A stretch of DNA of 64,000 nucleotides, from NCBI GenBank assembly GCA_035485275.1, contig DATHOE010000047.1, positions 1 through 64,000 on the forward strand, read 5' to 3'. Position 1 is the stretch's first letter. Every line of letters starts with the position of its first letter. The notes beneath the pieces are model-generated. The model did not search any database. It was given only the letters and a program-made list of their open reading frames with translations, and was not told where the DNA came from. The stretch is from DAIDJD01 sp035485275 (lineage in GTDB: Bacteria; Oederibacteriota; JAJYGY01; DAIDJD01). A program made the position numbers and the translations under genes. This document shows, piece after piece, positions 56,849 through 64,000 of the stretch.

Positions 56849-57643
56849 CTAAGGGACAGGCCGCCGGATCGACAGGATCTCCTGGAACAGGGCCAGGGTC
56901 TCGCTGGGATGGCGGATCTCAACGCAATCCATGACCGACAAGACCGGATGGTCGTTGCCGGTGTCCTCGAAACGGTCTCCGAAATAAAGGCAGTCCTCGG
57001 CCTTCCAGCCGCTGCGCCGCAGCAGTTGCGTGACGCCCGAACCCTTGTCCACCCCCAAGGGGGTGATGTCCAGGCTGGTGGTCCCGCCGACCCTCAGGTT
57101 GAAGCGGCCCGCGCCCAGTCGGTCCTCCAGGCGGCGCACCCATTCCCGGCGCCGGGAGCCGTCCGGGTCGAAGGCCCGTTTGCGCTCGGGGGCGGCCTTG
57201 TAGCCGAGGGCCGACAGGGTGATCTGGCTGCCCCGGTCCTGCATCTGGTCGGCTTCGTTGGTGTCGGGCTTCAGGCTGTAAGTTTCGGTCAGCCAGCGCA
57301 GGGCGGCCAGGATCTCGTTGCGGTCGCGCCGGCTGAAGGCGTGGTGGAAGAGTTCCTCGCAGGGGGGGACGGCCAGGTCCGGGTCCGGCGCCACGCGCAG
57401 GGCCTGGGACCCCGAGGTGGCGATGAGGAAGTGGGGGCGCCGCAGGTGGGCGCTCACCTGGTCCAGCATGCGCGGAAGGGCCGCGCCGCTGACCACGGCC
57501 AGGCCCAGGCCGGCCCCGGTCAGGGCGTCCATGGCGGCGGCCATGGGCGGGTCCAGGGGCCGGGTGCTGCCCACCACGGTGTCGTCCATGTCCGTGAGGA
57601 CCGCCAGCACGGGCCGGGGGGGGAGACCGCGGTAGAGGGCCAT
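56849..57643 (-). CDS. HAD-IIB family phosphatase/phosphomutase-like protein
   Basis: 264 residues. Nucleophile motif LTDMDDTVVGS, cap domain in the middle and motif IV CLYFGDRFEDTGNDHPVL. VGGTTSLDITPLGVDKG precedes it. The GNDHPV ending and cap style resemble eukaryotic-type phosphomannomutase and sucrose/mannosyl phosphatases of the HAD-IIB class. The substrate is probably a sugar phosphate, but unproven. It lies between prfC (one base) and hpnC (17 bases). Confidence 0.83.
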   Translation of the reverse strand: MALYRGLPPRPVLAVLTDMDDTVVGSTRPLDPPMAAAMDALTGAGLGLAVVSGAALPRMLDQVSAHLRRPHFLIATSGSQALRVAPDPDLAVPPCEELFHHAFSRRDRNEILAALRWLTETYSLKPDTNEADQMQDRGSQITLSALGYKAAPERKRAFDPDGSRRREWVRRLEDRLGAGRFNLRVGGTTSLDITPLGVDKGSGVTQLLRRSGWKAEDCLYFGDRFEDTGNDHPVLSVMDCVEIRHPSETLALFQEILSIRRPVP

Positions 57644-57644
57644 C

Positions 57645-59231
57645 TCAGTCCACCGGCGCCACGGCCAGGAAGGAAAGCCGGGCGTGGTTGCGCTTCGCGT
57701 TCTCGAGGCTCCAGGGGTCGCGGAAGAGGGCCACCGAACGCCCGTCCATGTCCTCCACCACCCGGCAGGTGCCGACCCCCCGCAGGGCCTGGACCGCGTC
57801 GGGCGGCCCCTGCAGCCAGCGGGCCACCTTGTAATCGAGCTTCTCCAGGTCGGTCTTGGCGCCGTATTCGTTGAGCAGGCGGTACTGCAGGACCTCGAAC
57901 TGCAGGGGGCCGACCGCTCCCAGCAGCAGGTCGTTGCCCGCGGCGCCGGGGTCCTTGAAGCCCTGGATGGCGCCCTCCTGCAGCAGCTCCTCCAGGCCCT
58001 TGCTGAAGGCCTTGCGCGCGCTTGGGGCGCAGCGCAGCACCCCGAAGTGCTCGCAGGGGAAGCGCGGCACCCCCGGGAAGAGCAGCTCCCTGGCGTCGGA
58101 GAGCGTGTCGCCGATGCGCAGGTTGCCGCTGTTCATGATGCCCAGGATGTCGCCGGCGAAGGCCTCGGTCACGGTGTCGCGCTCCCGGCCGAAAAACTCC
58201 TTGGGATTGTTCAGCCGGACCTCGCGCCCGAGGCGGGAATGCCAGGCCGGCATGCCTCCCTCGAAGCGCCCGGACACGACCCGCAGGAAGGCGATGCGGT
58301 CGCGGTGCCGGGGGTCCATATTGGCCTGGCTCTTGAACACGAAGGCGCTGAAGCGCGGGTCCTGGGGGCGCAAAGGTGCGCCGCCCTTCAGGGACCGTTC
58401 GTGCGGCGGCGGGCCGAGGGCCAGGAAACCTTTCAGCAGGGCCTCCACGCCGAAGTTGGTCACGGCCGAGCCGAAGAAGACCGGCGACAGTAGGCCCTCG
58501 CGCACCATCTCGTCGTCGTGCCGCAGGCCCGCGGAGTCGAGCATGTCCAGTTCCATCGCCAAGGCCTTCAGCGACTCCGCGCCCAGCTTGGCCTCGATGG
58601 AGGGGTCGTCCAGGCCCGCGGCGCGGGACAGGGCCTCCTTGGCGCCGCCCTCCTGGCGTTCGAAGAGCAGGGCCTCGCGGGTGTGGGGGTCGACCACCCC
58701 GCAGAAGCTGGGGCCGCTGCCGATGGGCCAATTGACGGCGTAGGAGTCGAGGCCCAGCTTGGAGCGGAGCTCATCGAGGATCTGCAGGGGCTCCAAGGCC
58801 GGCCTGTCCATCTTGTTGACGAAGGTGAAGACCGGCAGGCCCTTGAGCCTGCAGACCGCGTACAATTTCTCCGTGACCGGCTCCACGCCCTTGCCGCCGT
58901 CGAGCAGCATGATGGCCGCGTCGGCCGCCAGCAGGGTGCGGTAGGTGTCCTCGCCGAAATCCTGGTGGCCGGGGGTGTCGAGCAGGTTGACCTTGAAGCC
59001 GCCGTACTCGAACTGCAGCACCGTGCTGGTCACGGAGATGCCGCGCTCCCGCTCGATGGCCATCCAGTCGCTGGTGGCGGATCGCTGGGCGCGGCGCGCC
59101 TTGACGCTGCCCGCCATCTGGATGGCGCCGCCGTAGAGCAGGAACTTCTCGGTGAGCGTGGTCTTGCCCGCGTCCGGGTGGGCGATGATCGCGAAGGTCC
59201 GGCGGCGGGCTATTTCGTCGTCAAGATTCAT
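57645..59231 (-). CDS. prfC: Peptide chain release factor 3
   Basis: 528 residues. GTPase that removes RF1/RF2 after termination. G1 IAHPDAGKTTLTEKFLLYGG, G2 region VKARRAQRSATSDWMAIE, G3 DTPGHQDFGEDTYRTL and G4 NKMDRPALEP. The RF3-specific C-terminal half (GAVGPLQFEVLQYRLLNEYG) is complete. It follows tRNA-Leu and a hairpin. Confidence 0.97.
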   Translation of the reverse strand: MNLDDEIARRRTFAIIAHPDAGKTTLTEKFLLYGGAIQMAGSVKARRAQRSATSDWMAIERERGISVTSTVLQFEYGGFKVNLLDTPGHQDFGEDTYRTLLAADAAIMLLDGGKGVEPVTEKLYAVCRLKGLPVFTFVNKMDRPALEPLQILDELRSKLGLDSYAVNWPIGSGPSFCGVVDPHTREALLFERQEGGAKEALSRAAGLDDPSIEAKLGAESLKALAMELDMLDSAGLRHDDEMVREGLLSPVFFGSAVTNFGVEALLKGFLALGPPPHERSLKGGAPLRPQDPRFSAFVFKSQANMDPRHRDRIAFLRVVSGRFEGGMPAWHSRLGREVRLNNPKEFFGRERDTVTEAFAGDILGIMNSGNLRIGDTLSDARELLFPGVPRFPCEHFGVLRCAPSARKAFSKGLEELLQEGAIQGFKDPGAAGNDLLLGAVGPLQFEVLQYRLLNEYGAKTDLEKLDYKVARWLQGPPDAVQALRGVGTCRVVEDMDGRSVALFRDPWSLENAKRNHARLSFLAVAPVD

Positions 59232-59245
59232 GGTTCCCTAATAGC

Positions 59246-59271
59246 AAGGCCCGCCAGGGGTGGCGGGCCTT
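59246..59271 (-). terminator. Hairpin between tRNA-Leu and prfC
   Basis: Perfect 10-bp stem AAGGCCCGCC/GGCGGGCCTT with a six-base loop, directly after the tRNA 3' end and about 15 bases before prfC. There is no T-run, so it may be a weak terminator or a processing/attenuation structure. Confidence 0.5.
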
Positions 59272-59275
59272 GGAT

Positions 59276-59360
59276 TGGTGCGCGGGGCGGGACTTGAACC
59301 CGCACGGGTTTCCCCATACGCCCCTCAAACGTACGTGTCTGCCAGTTTCACCACCCGCGC
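59276..59360 (-). tRNA. tRNA-Leu (anticodon GAG)
   Basis: 85-nt class II tRNA: acceptor GCGCGGG/CCCGCGC, anticodon stem TACGT/GCGTA around loop TTGAGGG, long variable arm, T-arm GGTTCAAGTCC, discriminator A and encoded CCA at 59276-59278. Confidence 0.94.
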
Positions 59361-59405
59361 ATTCAGGGACGAACATTATCCACGCCCCAGCCCCAAGCTC
59401 AAGCC

Positions 59406-61364
59406 TCAATCCGCATACATCTTGTGGGGGATCAGGCGCCAGTAGTCCTCCTGGCTGGCGTCGTCCAGGCAGGCCTGGATGATCTTGCGGCCCAGGGGGT
59501 CGAGGTCCGGCGTCAGAAAGGGCTTCAATTCCTTCCGGAAAAACTCCCGCCACTGGCGGGCGCCCTCCTTGAAGACCTCCTCGCCGCCCTCGCTTTGGCT
59601 GGTGACGTCCAGGAAGAGCCGGGGGATGAGCGTGCCCTCGATCTGGATGCCGTCGGGGACGTAACCCAGAAGGGGGCAGGGGCTCTCCAGCAGCTGGTCC
59701 TTGCGGAAGCGGGCTCCGCCGCGGCGGGCCAGGTATTCGCGGGCCACCCATTCGGCCATGAAACCCACCTTCCAGGCCCCGATGTGCTGGTTGGGGATGA
59801 GCACGTAGCGCGTGTCCGGGGTGGAAAGGACCTGGTGCAGCAGCAGGTTGGCCTGGTCCACCCGGCGGCCGGTGCAGAAGGCCCAGTAGCTGCCCACGCC
59901 CTCCGTCTGCATGCCCGCCTGCTCCTGGATGCTGGGGTTGGCGTGCCCGCGCGGTGCGACCAGGCGCCACAGCCAGGCCAGGGCCGGGTTGAGGATGTGC
60001 AGGATGCCGATGATGCCGTAGAGGGGGCTGCCCTCGTGGGTGGGCGGGCAGCGCACGCCGAAGCTGCGGACGTTCACCCGCACCGAACCGTCCACGATGT
60101 TGTGGATCATGCGCCGCGGGATGATGACGCGCGGGTTGGGGCAGGGCTTGCCCGGCGCGTCCTCGATGTGCTCCCAGATGAGGGCCTGGCCGCCGGCCAC
60201 CACGTGGTGGTTCAGGAAGATCAGGGGCTCCGGCGGCGAGATGGCCATCTTCTCCAGATGGGGGTCCGTGCCGTAGCCGGTGATGTGGTCCACCCGCACG
60301 AACCAGGCGTTCTCGGCGTCCACGATGTTCAGGCGGGTCTCGCCCTTGTTGAAGGCGGGGTGGGCGCAGGCCATGTCGTCGGCGACCGGGTAGAGGTGGC
60401 AGGCCTCCGGAAGCACCAGGGTGCGCTCCTCGCCCGTGATAAGGTTGCGGCCAAGCAGCAGGCGGCCGTCCTCCATGCGGTGGATGTGCTCCGTCATCTC
60501 GCTCTTGCCGCCGCCGGAGGCGCCCTCGTGCATGATGATCAGCCGGTTGTCGTAGGGCGTGACCACGCCCACGGCGGCGCAGTGGTTGGTGGTCCACAGC
60601 TCGCGCTCGCCGATGTCGAGCAGGAGGCTGTAGACGCCCTTCTTGGCGCTGGGGCCGGGGTAGAGGTTGTAGCTGAAGATCTCCTGGTGGCTCTTGGCCC
60701 TGAAGTGGACCACCACCTGCTTGCCGTTGAAGCGGGTGTGCCGGAAGGGAGGGGCGATGAAGAGCACGCCCGCGTTGACCTTGAAGTCGGCGGGCACCGC
60801 GTTGCCTGGGATCATGCCCTGCAGGTCCGCCAGGGCCCCGGCGAAGAAGCCGGCCTTGCGCGGGCACACCAGCAGGGCCCCGTAGCCCAGGCTGTCGGGG
60901 CCGGCGTAGAAGGGCACCACGATGAGGTCCTGGCCCTTGAGCCAGTCCAGGGTCTCGCGCCGGGTCTTGTCGAAGGACTCGCCGAAACGGGCCTCGTAGG
61001 TGGGCTTGTCCGTGGGCAGCTCGTCGCCGATCACCATGGCGTCGGGGTCCCGCCGCCGCATGGCCGGCTCCACGTAGTTGACGGACAGGCCGTTGCGCGC
61101 CTTGACCACCACGGCTTCGACCACGCTTCCCTTGCCGGGCACGTCGAAGGACACTACGTACTCGCCCTTGTCCTCGCGGTTGTTGGTGCTCCAGTCGGTG
61201 GCGCCCGCCTCCCGGCCCAGGGCCCAGTTCAGCAGGTCCTCGCGGCAGTTGGGGACGACCAGGGACGGGGCCGCGGCCAGCACCTCGATGACCGAGGCCG
61301 GCAGGGCCAAAGAGGCCCAGTCCTTGTTGAAATCGATGGTTTGTTCGGGGGCGCGGGCGGTCAT
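59406..61364 (-). CDS. DUF4914-like P-loop protein, unknown function
   Basis: 652 residues. A P-loop-like MHEGASGGGKSEMTEHIHRM lies about midway (near residues 277-296). Other clear blocks: VNYVEPAMRRRDPDAMVIGD, FRHTRFNGKQVVVHFRAK, YNLYPGPSAKKGVYSLLLDI, DDMACAHPAFNKGETRLN, WEHIEDAPGKPCPNPRVIIP and ANPSIQEQAGMQTEGVGSYW. These match, from memory, the uncharacterised DUF4914 family. The P-loop and general shape recall PEP carboxykinase, but the GTP- or ATP-PEPCK signatures are absent, so that function should not be assigned. No signal peptide. tRNA-Leu follows 45 bases downstream. Confidence 0.78.
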   Translation of the reverse strand: MTARAPEQTIDFNKDWASLALPASVIEVLAAAPSLVVPNCREDLLNWALGREAGATDWSTNNREDKGEYVVSFDVPGKGSVVEAVVVKARNGLSVNYVEPAMRRRDPDAMVIGDELPTDKPTYEARFGESFDKTRRETLDWLKGQDLIVVPFYAGPDSLGYGALLVCPRKAGFFAGALADLQGMIPGNAVPADFKVNAGVLFIAPPFRHTRFNGKQVVVHFRAKSHQEIFSYNLYPGPSAKKGVYSLLLDIGERELWTTNHCAAVGVVTPYDNRLIIMHEGASGGGKSEMTEHIHRMEDGRLLLGRNLITGEERTLVLPEACHLYPVADDMACAHPAFNKGETRLNIVDAENAWFVRVDHITGYGTDPHLEKMAISPPEPLIFLNHHVVAGGQALIWEHIEDAPGKPCPNPRVIIPRRMIHNIVDGSVRVNVRSFGVRCPPTHEGSPLYGIIGILHILNPALAWLWRLVAPRGHANPSIQEQAGMQTEGVGSYWAFCTGRRVDQANLLLHQVLSTPDTRYVLIPNQHIGAWKVGFMAEWVAREYLARRGGARFRKDQLLESPCPLLGYVPDGIQIEGTLIPRLFLDVTSQSEGGEEVFKEGARQWREFFRKELKPFLTPDLDPLGRKIIQACLDDASQEDYWRLIPHKMYAD

Positions 61365-61452
61365 GGCGGGGCTTTCAGCGCGTGGATGTTGGGGGGCAGC
61401 CCAGGATACAGGAAGGCGGGGCTTTTGCAAACGCGCGGAGGCAAAAAATAGG

Positions 61453-62241
61453 CTAGGCCAGGACCCGGCCGAAGAACAGGTCGATCCAGGTGGCCTGCGC
61501 CGGGGAGGGCAGCTTCTGGCGCAGAAGGACGCGGGATTCCCTCAGTTTGGCCCTCAGGGTCTCTCCGGGGCCCGCCCCCAGGCCTGCCTCGACGGCCTTG
61601 AGCCGAAGGTCCACCAGTTCCCGCAGCCCCGCCAGGTACTCGTCCACCCGGGTCGGCGGGGACAGGTTGGCGGCGTTCCTCAGCAGGCGATCCGGGTCCA
61701 CGGAGCCGTCCTCGCGCAGGGTGCCGTCCATCTGCCAATTGGCGTCCTTGAGCACCACCGGGGCCTTGGTGCGCGCCTTCTCGACGCTCTTGTTCAGCAT
61801 GTTGGTGGTGGCCTTGATGCCGATGAGCGGCACTAAAAAGGCGAGCATGACCATGCGGGTCTCGTCGAGCATGGTGCAGAAAGCCTCGTTCTCCGAGGCG
61901 TCTATATCCGTCAGGGGGGCCACGGGCTGCGCGGCGACCTTGGACGCCTGCTCCTTCTCGAACTCCTCGATGATGCGGCGCTCCTCCCGCTCGCGGACTT
62001 CCAGCTCCTCGAGCTTGCGGCGGGCGGCGTCCTGCAGGCGCTGGTCCTGCTTCCGCTTCTCATAGGCCCTGAGCAGGGCCTGTTCGTCGTCGGTCAGGTC
62101 CTCGGCGGCTACGGGCGGCGGCGGCTGGGGAGCGCGCGGAGGCGCCGTAGACGGCGCGGCCGCGGGCTTCGCGGACGCCGTGGCGTCCCCGAAGATCTCC
62201 ATCATGTCATCGAGGTTGAAGCCGTTGTCGTTGCGTGCCAT
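61453..62241 (-). CDS. Hypothetical protein with coiled coil
   Basis: 262 residues. N-terminal low-complexity Ala/Pro region (PSTAPPRAPQPPPPVAAEDL), then a charged coiled coil (about 50-100: YEKRKQDQRLQDAARRKLEE ...) and a C-terminal helical domain (ENEAFCTMLDETRMVMLAFL, VDEYLAGLRELVDLRLKAVE). A hydrophobic patch MVMLAFLVPLIGIKATT could be a membrane segment. No family recognised. It lies between uvrC and the DUF4914-like gene on the same strand. Confidence 0.65.
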   Translation of the reverse strand: MARNDNGFNLDDMMEIFGDATASAKPAAAPSTAPPRAPQPPPPVAAEDLTDDEQALLRAYEKRKQDQRLQDAARRKLEELEVREREERRIIEEFEKEQASKVAAQPVAPLTDIDASENEAFCTMLDETRMVMLAFLVPLIGIKATTNMLNKSVEKARTKAPVVLKDANWQMDGTLREDGSVDPDRLLRNAANLSPPTRVDEYLAGLRELVDLRLKAVEAGLGAGPGETLRAKLRESRVLLRQKLPSPAQATWIDLFFGRVLA

Positions 62242-62311
62242 GAGGCGAAACGCCGGAAAAAGTGACCGTGCCTTGGAAATTGCCGGAAAACGTGCCGCAG
62301 TTTATACGATT

Positions 62312-64000
62312 TCAGGCCGCAGGGCCAGGGGCAGGCCGTCCGGCTTCCCCCTGCAAATCCTGCTTCAGGCGTTGGGCCATTTTGGGCCCCACGCCCTCGA
62401 CCGCCCGCAGCTGCTCCAGGCTGGCGGCGCGCACGCCGTCCACGCTGCCAAAGGTCCGCAGGAGGCGTTTCTTCAGGGAGGGCCCCACCCCGGCCACGTC
62501 GTCCAGGGCGCTGTGGGTGAGGGCCTTGGCGCGGAGGCTGCGGTGGAAGGTGATGGCGAAGCGGTGGGCCTCGTCGCGCAGGCGTTGGATCAGCAGGCGC
62601 CCCGGGGAGCGCTCGTCGAGCCGGATGCTTTCCATGCGCCCGGGCACGAAGATCTCCTCGAAGCGCTTGGCCAGGCCGACCACGGCCATGCGTTCCAGCC
62701 CCAGGGTCCGCAGGGCCTTCAGGGCGGCGCTCAGCTGGCCCTTCCCACCGTCGATGACCACCAGGTCGGGCCAGGGCCCGCCCTCGTCCTGGACGCGGCG
62801 GTAGCGGCGGGTGACGACCTCCTCCATGCTGGCGAAGTCGTCCACCCCGGCCACGGTCTTGATCTTGAACTTCCGGTATTCGGAGCGGGCGGGCCGGCCC
62901 TCCTGCATCACCACCATGGATGCCACGGTCTGGCTCCCCTGGAAGTGGGAGATATCGAAGCCGTCGATGCGCTGGGGAGGGGCCGGCAGCTCCAGCAGGT
63001 TCTGAAGCTCCAGCAGCGCCCCCTCCAGGTCGTGGGCCGCCCCCCCGCTTGTCCCCTGTTTGGGCCCGCGCTCCCCGAAACGCCGCGTCTCCAGGCCCTC
63101 GTCGCGCAGCATCTCGCGGGCGTTGGCCTCGCACAGGCGCACCAGGGCCACCTTTTCCCCGCGCTGGGGGATGAGGATGTCCACCCTGGCGCCGCGCTTG
63201 GAGCTCAGCCAGGCGGCCAGGGTCTCCACGTCCTCGATGGGGTGGCTGAGCAGGACCTCCTGCGGGACGGCCGCGGCGCCGGAATAGAACTGCCGCACGA
63301 AGGCGCCCAGGCTTTCGGCCGGGTCCGCGGCCTCCGCGTTGGCCAGGCGGCAATCCTGCCAGTCCACGAGCTTGCCTCCGCGCACGAAGAATACCTTCAC
63401 CACCGTGGCCCCGTCCTCGCTGGCCAGGGCCACCACGTCCACGTCCCGCGGCTGGGGCAGGACCACGCGCTGGCGCTCGCGCACCAGCTCCACGGCGCGG
63501 AGGCTGTCGCGCCAGCGTGCCGCCTCCTCGAAACGGTCGGCCTCGGCGGCGGCGGCCATGCGCCTGCGCAGGTCCTCTCGCAGGCCGTCCTCGCGTCCGG
63601 TCAGGAGCAGCTCCGCCTGGCGCACGTGCTCGGCGTACTGCTCGCGGGTCTCCCCCCAGGCCACGCAGGGCGCGTCGCACTGGTGCAGGTCGTAATACAG
63701 GCAGGGGCGCTCCAGCTTGCGGTCGATCTCGATGGAGCACTGGCGGAGCCCCAAGTGCCGGTGCACCAGGCGCAGCACCTCCCGCATGGCCCCCACGTGC
63801 ACGAAGGGCCCGAAGTAGCGGTCCTTGGACAGGTGGGGCCTGCGCGTGACCAGGAGGCGGGGGTATTCCTCGCTGAGCGTGAGCTGGAGGTAGGGGTAGC
63901 GCTTGTCGTCGCGCAGCAGGACGTTGAAGCGGGGCCTGAAGCGCTTGATCAGGTTCTCCTCCAGCACCAGCGCTTCCATCTCGGTGCCGACCACCAGGGT
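62312..64000 (-). CDS. uvrC: Excinuclease ABC subunit C (5' end outside window)
   Basis: The visible 562 residues include the end of the GIY-YIG nuclease domain (EALVLEENLIKRFRPRFNVL), a Cys-rich stretch (CSIEIDRKLERPCLYYDLHQCDAPC), the UVR helices (RRRMAAAAEADRFEEAARWR), the RNase H-like C-terminal nuclease (IDGFDISHFQGSQTVASMVV, DLVVIDGGKGQLSAAL) and a (HhH)2 DNA-binding tail (DDVAGVGPSLKKRLLRTFG ... VEGVGPKMAQRLKQDL). It makes both incisions in nucleotide excision repair with UvrB. Start codon lies beyond 64000; frame is open to the edge. Confidence 0.97.
   Translation of the reverse strand, partial: TLVVGTEMEALVLEENLIKRFRPRFNVLLRDDKRYPYLQLTLSEEYPRLLVTRRPHLSKDRYFGPFVHVGAMREVLRLVHRHLGLRQCSIEIDRKLERPCLYYDLHQCDAPCVAWGETREQYAEHVRQAELLLTGREDGLREDLRRRMAAAAEADRFEEAARWRDSLRAVELVRERQRVVLPQPRDVDVVALASEDGATVVKVFFVRGGKLVDWQDCRLANAEAADPAESLGAFVRQFYSGAAAVPQEVLLSHPIEDVETLAAWLSSKRGARVDILIPQRGEKVALVRLCEANAREMLRDEGLETRRFGERGPKQGTSGGAAHDLEGALLELQNLLELPAPPQRIDGFDISHFQGSQTVASMVVMQEGRPARSEYRKFKIKTVAGVDDFASMEEVVTRRYRRVQDEGGPWPDLVVIDGGKGQLSAALKALRTLGLERMAVVGLAKRFEEIFVPGRMESIRLDERSPGRLLIQRLRDEAHRFAITFHRSLRAKALTHSALDDVAGVGPSLKKRLLRTFGSVDGVRAASLEQLRAVEGVGPKMAQRLKQDLQGEAGRPAPGPAA

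Noticed and set aside
59406..61364. Naming this gene pckG or pckA
   Set aside because: The P-loop GASGGGKSE differs from the PEPCK(GTP) FPSACGKT and PEPCK(ATP) GLSGTGKT signatures, and other PEPCK motifs are not seen.

Overview
The window is a gene-dense, GC-rich stretch of the chromosome of a Gram-negative bacterium. An outer envelope is implied by the Mla-type lipid transport genes, an ADP-heptose epimerase gene, a signal-peptide beta-barrel-like protein and a predicted lipoprotein. No rRNA gene is present, so the phylum cannot be fixed. The mix (DapL-type lysine route, HpnCDE squalene synthesis, DUF4914-like protein, class II aldolase) is compatible with lineages such as Elusimicrobiota or former Deltaproteobacteria; that placement is inference. 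Almost every protein gene reads on the minus strand, so transcription runs from high to low coordinates.

Region by region: 1-730 is a tRNA cluster, Thr(TGT)-Gly(TCC)-Tyr(GTA)-Thr(GGT), leading into tuf, which is cut by the window edge. A cold-shock gene and an outer-membrane-like protein converge on a shared terminator (938-2117). From 14.5 kb down to 2.2 kb lies a ribosomal/replication block, rpsF-ssb-rpsR-DUF2232-rplI, then a terminator. It is followed by a tight chain, dnaB-alr-mlaE-mlaF-mlaD-radA-ispD-ispF-gltX-rlmB, in which most neighbours overlap or are separated by a few bases. 14.5-16.0 kb is a small accessory island of lower GC. It holds two short membrane ORFs, each ending in a copy of one imperfect repeat of about 120 bp, and a hicBA toxin-antitoxin pair whose toxin gene is frameshifted.

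16-24 kb holds rsmI, ychF, a proline-rich LysM protein, class II aldolase, hldD and uvrA. 24-26.4 kb is an ABC-2 exporter with a lipoprotein-like partner. 26.4-35.6 kb is a biosynthetic run, lysA-dapF-dapA-dapB-FAH-dapL-folK-dNK-panB-panC-panD, making lysine/diaminopimelate, folate precursors and pantothenate. 35.7-43.1 kb carries tag, a CDF metal transporter, MarR-CLC-unknown, an NAD(P)-binding protein, and a PqiA/AsmA-like membrane pair.

43.5-50.3 kb is a six-gene signalling operon and the most unusual part of the window: degenerate receiver, ECF sigma factor, a 1214-residue soluble HAMP/GAF hybrid kinase with three receivers, a receiver-kinase fusion, and two stand-alone receivers. 50.6-51.4 kb is a vapBC pair in which vapC has no ordinary start codon ahead of its catalytic Asp. 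51.4-57.6 kb has a cysteine desulfurase with a cysteine-free Rrf2 regulator, a HemQ/chlorite-dismutase-like protein, the complete HpnC-HpnD-HpnE squalene module and a HAD phosphatase. The window ends with prfC, tRNA-Leu(GAG), a DUF4914-like P-loop protein, a coiled-coil hypothetical protein and uvrC, cut by the window edge.
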